Below, piece after piece: positions 38,401 through 53,800 of a stretch of DNA of 64,000 nucleotides. Numbering within the stretch: the stretch's first letter is position 1; the number at the start of each line of letters is the position of its first letter. Source of the DNA: Hydractinia symbiolongicarpus. Lineage: Eukaryota > Cnidaria > Hydrozoa > Anthoathecata > Hydractiniidae. The DNA lies in the NCBI RefSeq assembly GCF_029227915.1, contig NC_079882.1, forward strand, positions 10,542,001 to 10,606,000. Direction: 5' to 3'. Under the pieces are notes generated by a model, which ran no database searches, had not been told where the DNA came from, and saw nothing but the letters and a program-made list of their open reading frames with translations. A program made the position numbers and the translations under genes.

Positions 38401-41400
38401 ACAATGGGATTGTTATTCTTGCATACATGTGAACTCTATTGTTTGTAAGGATAAGCAGACTAACAAATTTTTGCCAAAAATCCATAGTTTCTAGGGGTAA
38501 TGGAAGTTTCATGAAAATTATTAAATAATTTACTAGTTCAACATTCTGCGGAAAAACAAACACTTGGTTAAGGTGGCAGGCATGGACACCTGACGACATC
38601 GTCAACAACCAATCATCAATAACCCATACAAAAGATTTTTTTATTCAGATTTAAGGTCTAAAGCTGGATTCACATGAAAAACAAAATTGTTTTAATTTTA
38701 AATCTTAAACAAAAGTTTTCCCTTTTTAAACTTATATGTTCACATGGAGAGAAATTATGCTTTGAGATGTTAAAACTAAACGTTAATTTGTAGTCTTTTT
38801 TATCAGAGTTTATCTTTCAAAAGAATTTATATTTTATTTTTCACCATCCTCAATAGCTTTCATCACAAATTATTTTTCCAATTTTCGAAACTGAAACTAG
38901 CAACAAAACAATAAAACAGAGAACTTTTTTGGCTTAAAACACTAAGAAACAAACTGATTTTATTATTAAACATTTTTTAATGACTTCATGCACATTAAAA
39001 ATGACTGAAAGCACATTGACGTCAGTTTGAAATGCATTATGTCTTGATATGACGTCAATAAATTTAACAAATTAAACAAACTTTTTTAACTACTTCAAAG
39101 GAAAATGAATGCATTCACCTTGCCTATTACAGAAATAGACACCGTTATTGTATTGTTATAAGAGACTAGTCAATAAACCCATGGAAAAATCCACTTTTTT
39201 GAAAACATCAGCAGTGCATAAACAAAAAATTATTAAAAATAATTTGTTTAGCTGTTGCCTCTAATGTGATAGAGCTTGAAATGCTGATAAACAAAATGTA
39301 TATGATCATGTACTTGTGACGAACAGTTACAGAGGGTTTAAAGGTACTTTGTTGGCATCAAACCGTCTGTTCTGAAACGAATTTCCTGAAAATAATATAT
39401 ATTGCAATTTTTACCAGGCAATTACTCAACTGATGTTTGCAAATGTTTATGAAAAATAAAATTCTTTGTGTTAACATACCCGTATTTAAATGTCACTGGC
39501 TTTTGTAAACATTTAGTATAATGGTATTTACTAGAATACTATAAAAATGTGAGGACAAAATATTAATGTGTGCTGTTACTACTTTGTTTTCTTTTTTTAT
39601 TGTCGCGTTAATTTCTCACAAAATAATGTCAGAAAATTATGACAAAGAAAAACTTTATTCAGGACTGTTTTCAGACTTTAACTTTTGTTATATGTAAGCA
39701 TACCTATTATCTTTTATTGCATAATTTTATATTCAGGGACAAACCTTGATAGTGATATGTCACCTAAAATTCCAATCATATCATCCGGCTTACATTCAGT
39801 TGAAGGCTATCTGATTGGTAAAGGATTTCATGTTTCTGCCAGCAAAATCAATTCTGAAATCATAATGTCAGCGGGTCTGAAAAGCACAGACGTATCCTGC
39901 GAAGCAAGCTTTAAAATTACCTCTGGTTGGAAACTTTATGGTATGACATGGGTGAGAAAAGAAAAACAACTAAAAATTTTTGTAAATGGAGAACACATAG
40001 CAACTGGATCCTGCATTGCTTTCTCACAACTTAGCAATACTGCATTACCTATTGTAATACATTCAATGTTTAATTTTGTTAATCTGGTGGGTTTTTATGA
40101 CCACTTGTATGGATACCTACAAATGAAACTTTCAGATGTACAGTTGTGGCGACATGTGCTAAAAGATTCCGATTTTGTTGAACTTTTCTCAAAAGGTAAA
40201 GAGCTTGCACAATAATCCATAAAAGTTTTTAATATAGTTGCACTGCAAACAAAAAATAAAAATTAAAAGACCTAATAGATTGGATAGAGCAGTAAACTTT
40301 TGTTTTTGTATATCTTTGTGTTAGTGACATTATTTTGCACGATTAAAGACAATAGAAATTTTAATGATTAATTCATTAAAAACAAAAAAACGTTATTTAA
40401 AAGAACTGATTAAACGGGAATTTTTTGGGAAAGAAAGATACTTGACAAAATGGTAAATAAAGAATCGTAACAATTGAATTTTCTATTTAGTTTTTCGAAT
40501 AACAAACAGGAATGTCTGTTTTACCTGTCGAAAATTTTTATATCTGTTGATTTCACTAGTTAGTATTACCTTACCTTTTTTTCTAGACGAGATCACATTT
40601 TCAGAACATTACTCAGAAAATAAAAAAAATGCAGGTTATCAAATAATAAATTCAGCTTGCTTTCACGGTACAAACACAACTGCGCCATGCCAAGATGTGG
40701 ACATGTTACTACAACCTGTTGAAGGTAAGAATTGATAACCTATCCTAAAGGTATGCTATTGAAGAATAACTTACAGTTTCTCAAATTGTTGAAGATGTGA
40801 TAGTTATAAGGGGATTTTTTCTGCCTGTTTTTGTGTGTGTGTGTCTTTATAAAGGTTAAAACTAACTAACCAATGGCTATCAACAATAAGGATGTATTAT
40901 CACCCATCTATGTACATGTGAATTTTCATAAAACAATATGTTTTCAATACTATAGTTAAAATATCATTATAGATATTGTATGTGATTGGATCAGTGGTGC
41001 TCCAATAGCTACAACGTTTTCTCAATATGATACAGTCCCTGGTGAAAATCACTGTGTGTACAAGTGCAGCACTGAAAGTGAAAAAAATCACAGCATAAAT
41101 GGTGTCTTATATATGAATAATACTTGCTATTGTGTCTTTGATATGTATGACGTTGATGAAAAGATTCAAAGACAAAAGTCATGTTTCCTGCCAACCAAAG
41201 GTTGTTACCCTACATTATGCTTGTATTGTATTGTATTTCCAATTTTACTTATTTTGTGGAAAAGTCCACTTATTTAAAAAAATGATATTTAAGTGAAAGA
41301 GGCAAAGAATATTGAGAAGTATGATTGTTAGTATTTTGCACAACTTGAAACACTGCTAAAAATAATGTATAGAATCATAGTGTTTAAAAATTTTAACTAT

Positions 41401-44400
41401 GTCAACAATAAACCGAATGTACAAAAATACGTTTTTTGGGTAGAACCTGAAATGTTAATCATAATAATAATGACCCTACTGATTTGGCCTCAAAGTTATA
41501 AGGACAATGCAATGGCTTTACTATTCTATTTTAAAGGAGAACTAAAGATTAATTAGAAACAATAGAACAAAAATAATCTCAAAATTTTTGTGTTTGGAAG
41601 TAGTAGTATTTTGTAGTTATATTTTTATTAAATTATTAGATGATGATGTTGTTCTACTAAAATTTAACTTTTCTTTTTTATTGCTCAAACTTTGCATTTT
41701 ACCTTAACCATTTTTGTAATTCCTTCTTTGCATATTCTGATTATGTAAGCGTAAGAAGCTCTGAACTCTTCACTCAATAATGACTTAACACTTGATAATT
41801 GTTACAATTTAAATTACTTTGAGAAGATGATGATGTAAGTAAATCTACATCCATCAATGTGATGTAACAAATCAACAACGTGTACAAACTAAGTTTGCTT
41901 TTGTTTGACAATTACCGTGACTGTTAATGTAATTATTGTTATATGGGCACAAATTGTGGACATCAAAATAGAAAGATTTTTATGCCATGTTGTTTTCAAA
42001 ATATGTTTTTCTAAAGCATATATGTAGTTTTTTCGTTAGTTCTCCTTTGATTTATTGACTCAGCCTAACACATTGACAAATATAATATTATTTTTTTGGC
42101 TACCTGAAAGGAAAATAAACATTATCCAACTTGCCTATTTTGAATAAACAAACACACATAGTCAGGGTATTGTATTTTGGTTAATGAAGAAAGTACTATT
42201 TTGAGCTGTATTTTGTGCAATCACTTAAATGGCTGTGTAAACAAAACCCTATTCATGCCACTCTTCTTCTCTTTAACTCTTTTCCATTTGTTTGTCTCTT
42301 TAACTCTTTTCCATTTATTTGCCTATATTGAAACCAACTTTTCTTAACTTTGATTTAACTTTAATTTTCCAGAGTTTTTCTGAGAAAATATTGGACAGTA
42401 TTGTAACGGTAACCAATTTTTTAAATTGAATAAAATTTTGCAGGTATTTTTTGAAAAAAATGTTTTTGTAAGCTTTAGGGGACTTTTTAGTATGTATTGC
42501 TACATACTCTCTGAATCTTAACTTTGAGTTAATTTTTACCCATTTCCAAATATCTCATGATATAATTAGCAAAAATGCTAACATAAGCAAGTTGTTACTT
42601 TAACACAGCATTTAGGTAAGTTTAATCTGTATAGATCAACAACTTTAGAAATTACAAAGGAGGCCAATTCAGCACCCAACATTAAGGATTCCCCAAAAAG
42701 CCCAGCAGGAATAGGGTTAAAAGTTGCAATATAATTTTTTTATGTTATCCTGAAATATATAAATTTATTCATTTATTTTTAGTTCGTTTTGGTGCACAAA
42801 CTACTGCGAGCGGTCTTTTATATATTAGAATACACCCTATTAACAAAATGTGGTACGCTTTTAACAATTGGCGTAATAGAATATATCGACACCCTGCAAG
42901 ACCATCACGGCATGCAAAAATTTGGGAACATGCTATTTCTCTTAACACTCAAATACATTCCTTTAAATTTATTGATAAGGATGTTTGGATTGTTAAGGAT
43001 CAGAATCTTTTCCTTTGGAAAGATGAAATACTTGTGAAGAAAGCAGATGGAATTAAAGATTTTACAGTCTGTGATAATTTTACATTTATAATTGATAATG
43101 CTGAAGATATCTTTGTACAAAATGGTGAGTTTTTACTGTTTTTTAATCATAATTAAAAACACTAGTTGTTGTGTTTATTTTAAGGGGGGATTAGAGGAGC
43201 CATGTTTTGTTGCATAAACTCAAAAGTACTACTTGCTATTTATTTCTAATATTAAATAAAAACTACAAACTTGCTATCTTTGTTTTTGAATATTGCAATT
43301 GCATTTTTTTATTATGTACTTGTGACAACAGTTTGCAAAGTGCTGTTCCACATCTTTTATTCATAAAGGTATCCTGAAACACAAGATGAAAATCTCCCCT
43401 TTAAAAGTAATCATATTTTTGAATACAAAAATAATTTTTAAATATTGTTTATTAAAATCAAAACCCAACGAATTAAGTTGTTTTTTTAGTAAGTACATTT
43501 TGTGACTCATCTTTGCCTCCGTTTTGTTATTCTGAAGGAGAGTAGAGTCATGCCGTAAATTGCATAATTAGCTGATGTCACCAAATGTTCTGGATATAGA
43601 ATGCCTGTCTACTATATGATGTTTTTGTGTTGCTCAATTGATGTGAAAATAATTGTTATCATTTTTTATGCCTGCTCTTGCCATGTATTTACCAACAATT
43701 TTTTTCCTAATAAACTTGACCTAGTGTGAAGTCCATATGCAGTTTTAGATCAGAAAAGACCCCGTAAACAAGAGTGGTTTTTCGAACATTTTATTCTCTA
43801 GTGACTTTGCCAAATTCAGTATTATTGCTTAGAAAAGTAGTTGCTAGTAGCAAGGTTAATAATGAAAAGAGAACAAACACAATCGTCACCGAGAACCAGC
43901 TTTAAGATAGTGTCTTGCATTTTTTAAACCTGAATAGTCACTTTGCAATAAAAATGTTTGTACTAGAATACCATAATAACAAGAAGTTGTAGTAACAGAG
44001 AAAGTGCATCGCTTTATAGAATATTAAAAAATTAAGCTCTTTTTATATTAAGAATTATATTTATTTTTTTATTCTTTTTATATTAAAAATTTATATTAAT
44101 TGCATGCATTACCATTATACACACAAGGTTTACCTTCTTGTTGTAAGTTACTCTAATATGGTAAGGGGGATGTGGACTGTATTTTCTCAGTTTGTTGCTT
44201 ATCAGTTTTGTCTCTAGAGCTATTTTTGCTAATTTTATCTCATTAAGCTGATACTTTTTGTGATCCACAAAATTTTATCATGAAATCCACTTTATTGTCT
44301 AATGCCAATAAGCTTTTGTTAAACTTTCCCAAAAATTACTTTCCACAAAATTATATTTCTTACTGCAAATTTCTGAACAATAAATTTTAAACTGGTGTGC

Positions 44401-44810
44401 AATTTGAACAGTTGTAAAATGATGTCACAGTAAAAGAATTTCCGTATGAGGTTGTGAAAAAGTCCAACTTAACAGGAAAAAGAGGTTGTGCCAGGCTTGA
44501 TCCTGTTAAAATTCAATGCATCAAAAATTATGTCCTGGCACAATTCAATTCTACCGAATAAATTTGGAATAATGTTGTTTATAATAAACTACAACATAAG
44601 CTAAGAAACTTTAGACATAAAAAATAACTTTTATCTCGTACTGTTTCTAAATCTGTAGCTTCTCTGGAATCGTTAGCTAGATAGCTTTATAATTTGCCAT
44701 TTCACATAAAAAAAAGCCCTGAAAAAAATGTATGTTTTTTAACTTTCTTAATGTTGTTAGTTTCTTAGTTTAAAGGCATTTTTCCTCTACTATTTACATG
44801 TTGCACTTTC

Positions 44811-44842
<32 letters not shown>

Positions 44843-47800
44843 TCTCAACTTAACGTCCGTTTTCCATGCTAGCATGGGTTGGACGGGGTATATTAATGAC
44901 CCTCTTCCAATCTGATCTAGACTGTGTTAGATCTAAACTCAACTTTCTCTGTATCAAGTCTGTCCTTATAACCTCCTGCCAAGTCTTTCTCGGTCTGCCT
45001 CTGGGCTTTGCCCCAGAAACTATCAAATCTCTACACTTTCTTACCCAATTATCCTCCTCCGTTCTTTCCAAGTGCCCCAGCCAATTCAATCTTCTTATCT
45101 GGTTAACATCTTTAATTCTACGGAGACTTAGCCTGCTTCTTAGCTCATTTGAACTCTTTCTGTCTCTCAGACTGGCGTTACACATCCACCTAACCATTCT
45201 CATATCATTCCTTTCTAAGCGGTCAAGATCTCCCTGCTTCACTGCCCATATCTCACTACTGTACAACATAAGACTTCTTACACAGGCCTCATACAACCTA
45301 CCTTTTACCTCAATTGACAGGACTCTGCTAGTCAACAAAGGAAGTAACTCTCTGAACTTTTTCCAAGCAGAACCTATCCTGCAAGTAACACTTCTTCCAA
45401 CACCCCCTTCACTGCCCAACATATCACCTAAGTAACAGAAGTTCTAAACTATCTCTAACGAGCCACTGTTGTACATCATTAAAGCTGGAAATACTTTATT
45501 CTCTATAATCTCACCTTTGCAACGTTTGCATACAAACTGAATGTTAGCTCTTAACCCTCCACTAATACTACTGCACTTCTTATGTACCCAATGCTTGCAA
45601 CTCTGACAAAAAATTGAGTTACTACCAACCCCTTTCCTGCAAACTCCACAAGGCCACTTTCCAACTACAAGGTCACACTTGGCTGCAATGCTACTAATCA
45701 TGACTTTAGACTTTGCTGTGTTTACTTTTAGCCCTATCTCTTCTAGTCCTTTCTTCCACTTCTCAAAATTTTCAACTAATTCTTCCATCGACTCTGCTAT
45801 GAGAACCAAATCATCTGCCTACAATAACTCCCATGGACAACCTGTTCTGAACTCCATCGACAGCGCTTCTAAGACTAGAACAAACAACAAAGGACTGAGT
45901 ACAGAACCCTGATGTACACCTACATTTACACTAAATTCATCACTAAGTGAATCGTTAATCCTGACACGACTTCTAGCATTGCTGTACATAGACTGTACCA
46001 TCGTAACTAGCCACTCATCCACACCTAATTTTCTTATAGCTCACCAAATAACTTTATGTGGCACTCTATCAAAAGCTTTCTCTAAATCTACAAAGGCGAA
46101 ATAGAGATTCTTTCTCTTTCCTAAATACTTTTCCTGAAGCTGTCTGAGTAAAAATATTGCATCTGTAGTGCCACGCCCTGGAACAAAACCAAATTGCATC
46201 TTATCTATATCAATTCTTTCTCTAAGTAACTTATCAATCACTCTTTCAAGAACTTTCAATACTTGATCAACCAACTTCAAACCTCTATAGTTACCCCTTT
46301 CTAATGCATCACCCTTGCCCTTAAAACAATTCACTATTACACTCGACTGCCACTCACTCGGAATAGCACCATCCTTTATAATCTGGTTAGCAAGACTTGT
46401 AATAAGCTCAACTCCAATATATCCAGATGCTTTTACCATCTCTGCAACAATACCTGATACTCCTGCAGCCTTGCCAATCTTCAATTTTCTAATAGCCTCC
46501 ACTACCCATTCTGTCTTGATCTGCATAGCTGGCCCTTCTACAACATCATCATCAGACAAATTATCCTCATCCCAATCAAACTCAGTGTTAAGCAACCTCT
46601 GATAATGATTCTTCCAAGCTACCCTTTTCTCCTCCTCTGTGCTAGCCAAAACACCTTCATCATTACGTATACACTTCTCACCTACAACATCTTGATTAGT
46701 CTTCTTCATTTGCTTTGCTATCTTGAATACCTCATTGTGCTGGTCTTCCCTTCTTAACACATCTGCAAATCTGTTTCTCTCTGCTTCTGATTTTGCCTTA
46801 TACACTGCTGTATGAGCGTGACGCTTAGCTTCTAAGTAAATATTTTTACTACCACCTGACTTCCACTCTTTCCAAAGTTTCCTCTTTTCCTTTATACACT
46901 GGTCAACCTCATTATTCCACCACCAGGTCTGTCTATGTCTAGCTGGTCCTTTCGTCCACCCACAGGTATCATCACAATCTTCTAGAAGACAATTCTTCAA
47001 AGTAATTAGCCAACATTAGCGCTATTTTGTAGTGATAATTAACGCTATAGTGTTATCTCATGTTAACGCTATAACGTTAAAGTGGGCTTTTCTAGCGTTT
47101 ATAGTAATTTTTGTTTCCAGCACCCAGGTTTGTGTTACTTAAAAACATTAGCGTAATATTTTCTATTAAACTTTGTTGCATGGAATTCTCTTAAAAACCA
47201 ACAGTCTGTAAAGTCGAACAAACAAATGTAAATACTTTGATCACTTTGTAGGTGACATAAACAGCCTACCTTGCTTTGAAAGCTATTTTATCAGGAACTT
47301 TTTTAAAAAAAGTTTCTGGGCGATGTCATTGATGAAATTGCACATGTCTATGTTTTCATGAGCAAATAATAAAGTTGTGGATGTTAGTACAGCAATTTTG
47401 AATATAAAAACAAATAAAGTGATTGTTTTTGGTTTCTTGTGCTTTCCTCAGTATTGTTGAAACAAAAAGAGAAAATTTGATTTCCACTGGAATTTCCCTT
47501 TAAGTCGTGTTTCAGCACTAACCAGTAACACAATTGTAAATTAACCTATGTACTACTCTCTTTAATTACATATAGACGAAAACTGTGTTAGATTCTTTAA
47601 AAGCTCTTTCTTTTCGGTTGTTGTACCAACCTCGCAATCTCAATTGGCGCTTGAACCTTGGGTGATATTTTCGGGTACACCACAGGCTAATCGGTAATAT
47701 TATTGTATTAGTTAACCATCTTTAGTTCAATTAAAAATAAAGAACGAACGGTTTTCAGCTTAGTGTTCTTGCAGTTATTTAATTTAATACTTTTATTAAC

Positions 47801-50800
47801 ACTTGAGATAACATTTAAAACAGAGCTGTTTAATTCTAAGCAGAATGTCCCTGTAGAATTATTGTAAAGAAAAAATTGTGATGATCAGAAGTTTTCTTTT
47901 CTTAAACAGGAGAATGCGCGGCTTAAATTGGCAGAGAATATTTGAGTAAATTTCCGAGTAGTTAGCCAAGAATAACATGCGTTTTGATGATCTTTACATT
48001 GACTAAGTACAGGAACCAAATGCTGAAAGACCAAATTTGACAATGATTGTGTTGTAAATTTGTTCTCCTGTATTTAGTATTTTCTATCAGGACTAACAGT
48101 AAAATTTGACATCGTAACTTTTTTATCCTATGGAGTGTTTTTATCAGTTAATGTATTGCAAGAATTAGATATTTGGTGAAAGGTCTCTTTAAGAGACAAG
48201 AGACGATTTGAACGTCCTCCACCATACCTTGTATAAAGGGGCGATTGTGGAAGTCCCATAAAATGCCACATAGCGATGGTGTCACTTTAAAAAAGCACAC
48301 AGTCCTTTCTGTCACTTTTTTGTCAGTATGCTCCACAGTGTGGACTCAGTGAGGAAGATAAAGATAAGTTTTATGATGAATTAATATCAGTCACATCAAA
48401 GTTTGGAGACACTGAACTTGTCATGGTGGGTGGCGACTTTGATAGTCATGCTGGGAAGTCATCTGAAGGTTATAGAGGTGTGCATAGAGGCTTTGGATTT
48501 GGGAGCAGAAATAACGAAGGGGAGAGATTGCTTGAGTTTGGAATGAAACTCTAACAGAGTAGGCCGATACTATATGAGTCAGGTCGTTGTAAGACATAGA
48601 TAGATTACTTCCTGGTTATAAAGTCAGACAAGAAAGTGGTGAAGGACGTGAAAGTTTATCGAGGGAAGAGTGTGTTTCCCATCATAGGTTGCTGGTTTGT
48701 GATATTATCTTTAAGAGTGTTAAGGAAGCCAAGGGGAAGTACAGGCCCCGTCGGAAAGTCTGGAAGCTGAAGGAAGAGATTGTAGCAAGAAAATTTAGTA
48801 CCAAAGTTCACCAGTTATCCCACAATGGTCAATGTGATGTGACAATGTTGAAAGTACTCTGACTACTTTGAAGAATTGTCTTCTACAAGCTTCTGATGAT
48901 ACCTGGGGTGGACGAAAGGACCAACTAGACATAGACAGACCTTGTGGTGGAATAATGAGGTTGACCAGTGTATAAAGGAAAAGAGGAAACTTTGGAAAGA
49001 GTGGAAGTCAGGTGGTAGTAAAAATATTTACTTAGAAGCTAAGCGTCGTGCTCGTACAGCAGTGTATAAGGCAAAATCAGAAGCAGAGTGAAACAGATTC
49101 ACAGATGTGTTAAGAAGGGAATACCAGCGCAATGAGATATTCAAGATAGCAAAGCAAATGAAGAAGACTAATCAAGATGTTGTAGGTGAGAAGTGTATAC
49201 GTAATGATGAAGGTGTTTTGGCTAGCACGGAGGAGGAGAAAAGGGTAGCTTGGAAGAATTATTATCAGAGGTTGCCTAACACTGAGTTTGATTGGGATGA
49301 GGATAATTTGTCTGATGATGATGTTGTAGAAGGGCCAGCTATGCAGATCAAGACAGAATGGGTAGTGAAGGCTATTGGGAAATTGAAGATTGGCAAGGCT
49401 GCAGGTGTATCAGGTATCGCTGCAGAGATGGTAAAAACATCTGGGTATATCAGAGTTAAGCTTATTACAAGTCTTGCTAATCAGATTATAAAGGATGGTG
49501 CTATTTCGAGTGAGTGACAGTCGAGTGTAATAGTGAATTGTTTCAAGGGCAAGGGTGATGCATTAGAAAGAGGTAACTATAGAGGTTTGAAGTTGGTTGA
49601 TCAAGTAATGAAAGTTCTTGAAAGAGTGATTGATAAGTTACTTAGAGAAAGAATTGATGTAGATAAGATGCAATTTAGTTTTGTTCCAGGGCGTGGCACT
49701 ACAGATGCAATATATTTATTCAGACAGCTTCAGGAAAAGTATTTAGGAAAGAGAAAGAATCTCTATTTTACCTTTGTAGATTTAGAGAAAAATTTTGATA
49801 GAATGCCACGCAAAGTTATTCGGTGGGCTATGAGAAAATTAGGTGTGGATGAGTGGCTAGTTACAGTGGTACAGTCTATGTACAGCAATGCTAGAAGTTG
49901 TGTCAGGATTAACGATTCACTTAGTGATGAATTTAGTGTAAATGTTGGTGTACATCAGGGTTCTGTACTTAGTTCTTTCTTGTTTGTTCTAGTCTTAGAA
50001 GTGCTGTTGATGGAGTTCAGAACAGGTTGTCCATGGGAGTTATTGACTTGGTTCTCATAGCAGAGTCGATGAAAGAATTAGTTAAAAAGTTTGAGAAGTG
50101 GAAGAAAGGACTAGAAGAGAAAGGGCTAAGGGTGAACACAGCAAAGTCTAAAGTCATGATTGGTAGCATTGCAGCCAAGTGTGACCTTGTAGTTGGAAAG
50201 TGGCCTTGTGGAGTTTGCAGGAATGGGGTTGGTAGTAACTCAATTTTTTGTCAAACTTGCAAGCATTGGGTACATAAAAAGTGCAGTAGTATTGGTGGAA
50301 GGTTAAGAGCTGACATTCAGTTTGTATGCAAGCGTTGCAAAGGTGAGATTATAGAATATAAGGTATTTCCAGCTTTAATGATGTGCAACAGTGGCTCGTT
50401 AGAGATAGTTGAGAACTTCTGTCACTTTGGTGATATGTTGAGCAGTGAAGGGGGTGTTGGAAGAAGTGTTACTTGCAGGATAGGTTCTGCTTGGTAAAAG
50501 TTCAGAGATTTACTTCCTTTGTTGAATGGCAGAGTCTTGTCAATTGAGGCAAAAGGTAGGTTCTATGAGGCCTGTGTAAGAAGTGTTATGTACGGTAGTG
50601 AGACATGGGCAGTGAAGCAGGAAGATCTTGATCGTTTAGAAAGGAATGATATGAGCATGGTTAGGTGGATGTGTAACGCCAGTCTAAGAGACAGAAAAAG
50701 TTCAGATGAGCTAAGAAGCAGGCTAAGTATCCGTAGAGTTAAATATGTATCCAGATAAGAAGATTGAATTGGCTGGGGCACTTTGAAAGAATGGAGGAGG

Positions 50801-53800
50801 ATAATAGGGTAAGAAAGTGTAGAGATTTGATAGTTCCTGGGGCAAAGACCAGACCGAGAAAGGCAGACCGAGAAAGACTTGGCAGGAGGTTATAAGGACA
50901 GACTTGATTCAGAGGAAGTTGGTTTTAGATCTAACACAGTCTAGATCAGATTGGAAGAGGGTCATTAATATACCCCGTCCAACCCATGCTAGCATGGAAA
51001 ACGGACGTTAAGCCAAGAATGATGATAGTGAGATATAAAAATCATTTGCAATGGATCTTGGAATTAACTTTTTCTGCTTGTTTATATTTAAATCAACTAT
51101 TTTTATATATGACAACACATTACCACACCTACTTAAAACAACTGAATTAACCTTCAAAGATTATTCAACACAATTGATTTTAGGAAAAGGTTCCACAAAA
51201 GAACACAAAATTTTCAACAATTGATTATAAAGTTGGTGACCTGTGGAAAAATCCACAGGTTCACATACCGCCTCCAGCCCTTCTCACTACTTAAGATACC
51301 ATTTCATGTGACGAACAAACGTATGCAGGTATTATATTATAGATATTGACCTACATGGTTTTTATAAGGAAGTAAGAATTTATGTTTTTTATAAGGAATT
51401 AAAATTTCTGAATCAGGCTGGGATATGCTTATGCAAAAAAACACAACTAGTGTTAGAGTATGCTTACAGTATTTTTATTGTTAAAACAAATTAAAAACCT
51501 AACTGTTGCCTTTCGAGTGATATAGAATTATTTCTCAAAACAAAAAAATAAAGAATAGTGGTAATTAAGTTTTATGTTGTGTTAGGAAAAAAATGTCTAA
51601 CACAGCCAATAAAATTAGGACATAGAACAAAGGCTGTGCGAATGAAAAAAATTCCTTATCTGGGCTTATATTTTAAGTTTTGATTTTTTTTTTTAGGGTT
51701 TGCTTACAAAGAAATGAAATATAACTTCCTTGCCATTGCAGTACATATTAAAGAAAGTTTTCAAATGTCAAATAGTTTACTATGCAACAAAACTAAAGTA
51801 ACTGATTCATTTAACAAGTAAAATTCTGTGCTAAAAACATACATGAGATGATTTTATTTTAGGTGATGTCTTGACTGCAATCCGTTATGGCAACTTCAAG
51901 TTTATTGAATGTGATGTATACAATAAACGTGTAATAGCTTATAGTGAAGACAGGCAAATGATATATTTTTCCACAACAAACCACGCTATTCTTTTAGACT
52001 TACCACGAGTGCCTAGCACAATAATTCAACTTGTGGTGTCAAAATATGGTATTATCTACGTAATGACTGACAATTTTCAAGTTTTCATGCACGTTGAAGG
52101 TAGATATAAGAAAGTGGGACCAAAAACAATACTTTTTGATAAATATTTTAATATTGACATCGTTGACGATGAGTACATTATAGGTTTAGCTAGTGATGGC
52201 AGAGTGCATCAATATCCAATCCTACAAGGTATATTAATTACTTATTGAGTAGCACTACTATTAACTGAATTCATTTCCCAAATTTTAAAGGAAAGACAAT
52301 TGCAATGTAAGTTTAGAAATTATTAGTAACAATGGTAATTTGCAGCAGTTATTAAATGTCATTGACATTTTAAGAGCTGTTTTTTCCTATTTATTTATCT
52401 AAATCTCGTCCATTAGACTCTGTTACCATCTTTCTTAAATAATAATAATAGTAAATATTTAAAGTGGTTAGCCCAGAAAATCACAGAAACCTATATTTAC
52501 TGGATGGATTTCACTGGAGGCCACTAAAGATATTGAAATATTCTTGCTTATCTGTATTTTTTATTTTTTTGCTAATTACTAAATGCCCTTAATCATCATG
52601 TTTCGAAAGGCATTTTGTTATAATTCTGAAATTCTTTTTAGTCTCTGTACCAGGACTATCTCATTATTCTATACAAGATCATGCAGCTTCAGAAAAAACG
52701 TGTGCAAAGTTTTTATCTGAATTACCTAAATTCAATAATGAATATGAATTTGAACTTCTCATGGCATCCGCTATGCATTGGGTTACTGCAACGTACGTTG
52801 GTTTAAAGAAAGTCGGAAATATTTTTAATTGGTTTGATGGAAAGGCTCCAACATATTTGCCATGGTGTGAGAATGACCCAAAGACCGAAAACTGTGCTGG
52901 GGTTTATCCTCCAAGGTTCTGTGTCTCTACATATACATGTTCAAATAATGCTCCACTTATATGTAAAGGTATGTGTTAAGCATTAAAACCTTGCCCAAAC
53001 ACTAGTTGTAATAATCGGTATTGCTTAAGTATGCAAATTTTTATTTATTTTATAATGTTTAACTAGTTAATTTTCCCATGGAAATATTTACTTATTTAGG
53101 CGAAACAAAAGATAAAAAAATAGATTTAAATGATGTCAAGGATAACCTACCAATGTACAAAAACTATTCGCAAACATTTAAAAACCTGTTTTCATTATTG
53201 TTAGCGTTTTAGTTCAAGTCAGTATCCACCTGTTTGTGTTAAAGAATTGTTTTATTTAGATATCAAAGCTGCTTCTATTGTGTAGATTTTTAACCGCTGC
53301 TGATCAATAAAATGTATAGCATAGCATGCTCTCAACATGCCATTAAGAAGACATTAGGGTCAAAATAATCAGCCCAATATAAAAAATATTTTTTGACAAA
53401 TTAATTAACATGTCTTTATTGTGTAAATATTGAAACAGTGATCAATATATAGGGATTGTGTGCTTTCACAAACTGCTAAAGAGATATTGAACATTTAAGG
53501 TTTTGACGACATCAAAACAGGCAGGTTGGAGGATTAAACAACTTTAGAATAATAACACAATTTTAGCCTCTGATGGTCCATGGTAAAAATTAACCAAAAA
53601 TATTTATATTAGTAGACTTAAATACAAAGTAGTATAAATATATCCATTAAGTGTATTGTTAATTGGAAATAAGCCATCAAGCTAGCCTAATAATACCTTG
53701 GTTAATTCTCTATCTTTATAAATAAAAAATTTGCCTCTTTTGTAAATAAGTTTTTATTCTTTTTAACATCTTTTTATATCATCTTGTGTGTTCTGAAAAG

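Noticed and set aside
47015-47105. AACGCTATA repeats as a control element or MITE
   Set aside because: Four short AT-rich words in 90 bases are too weak to support a feature beyond a note.
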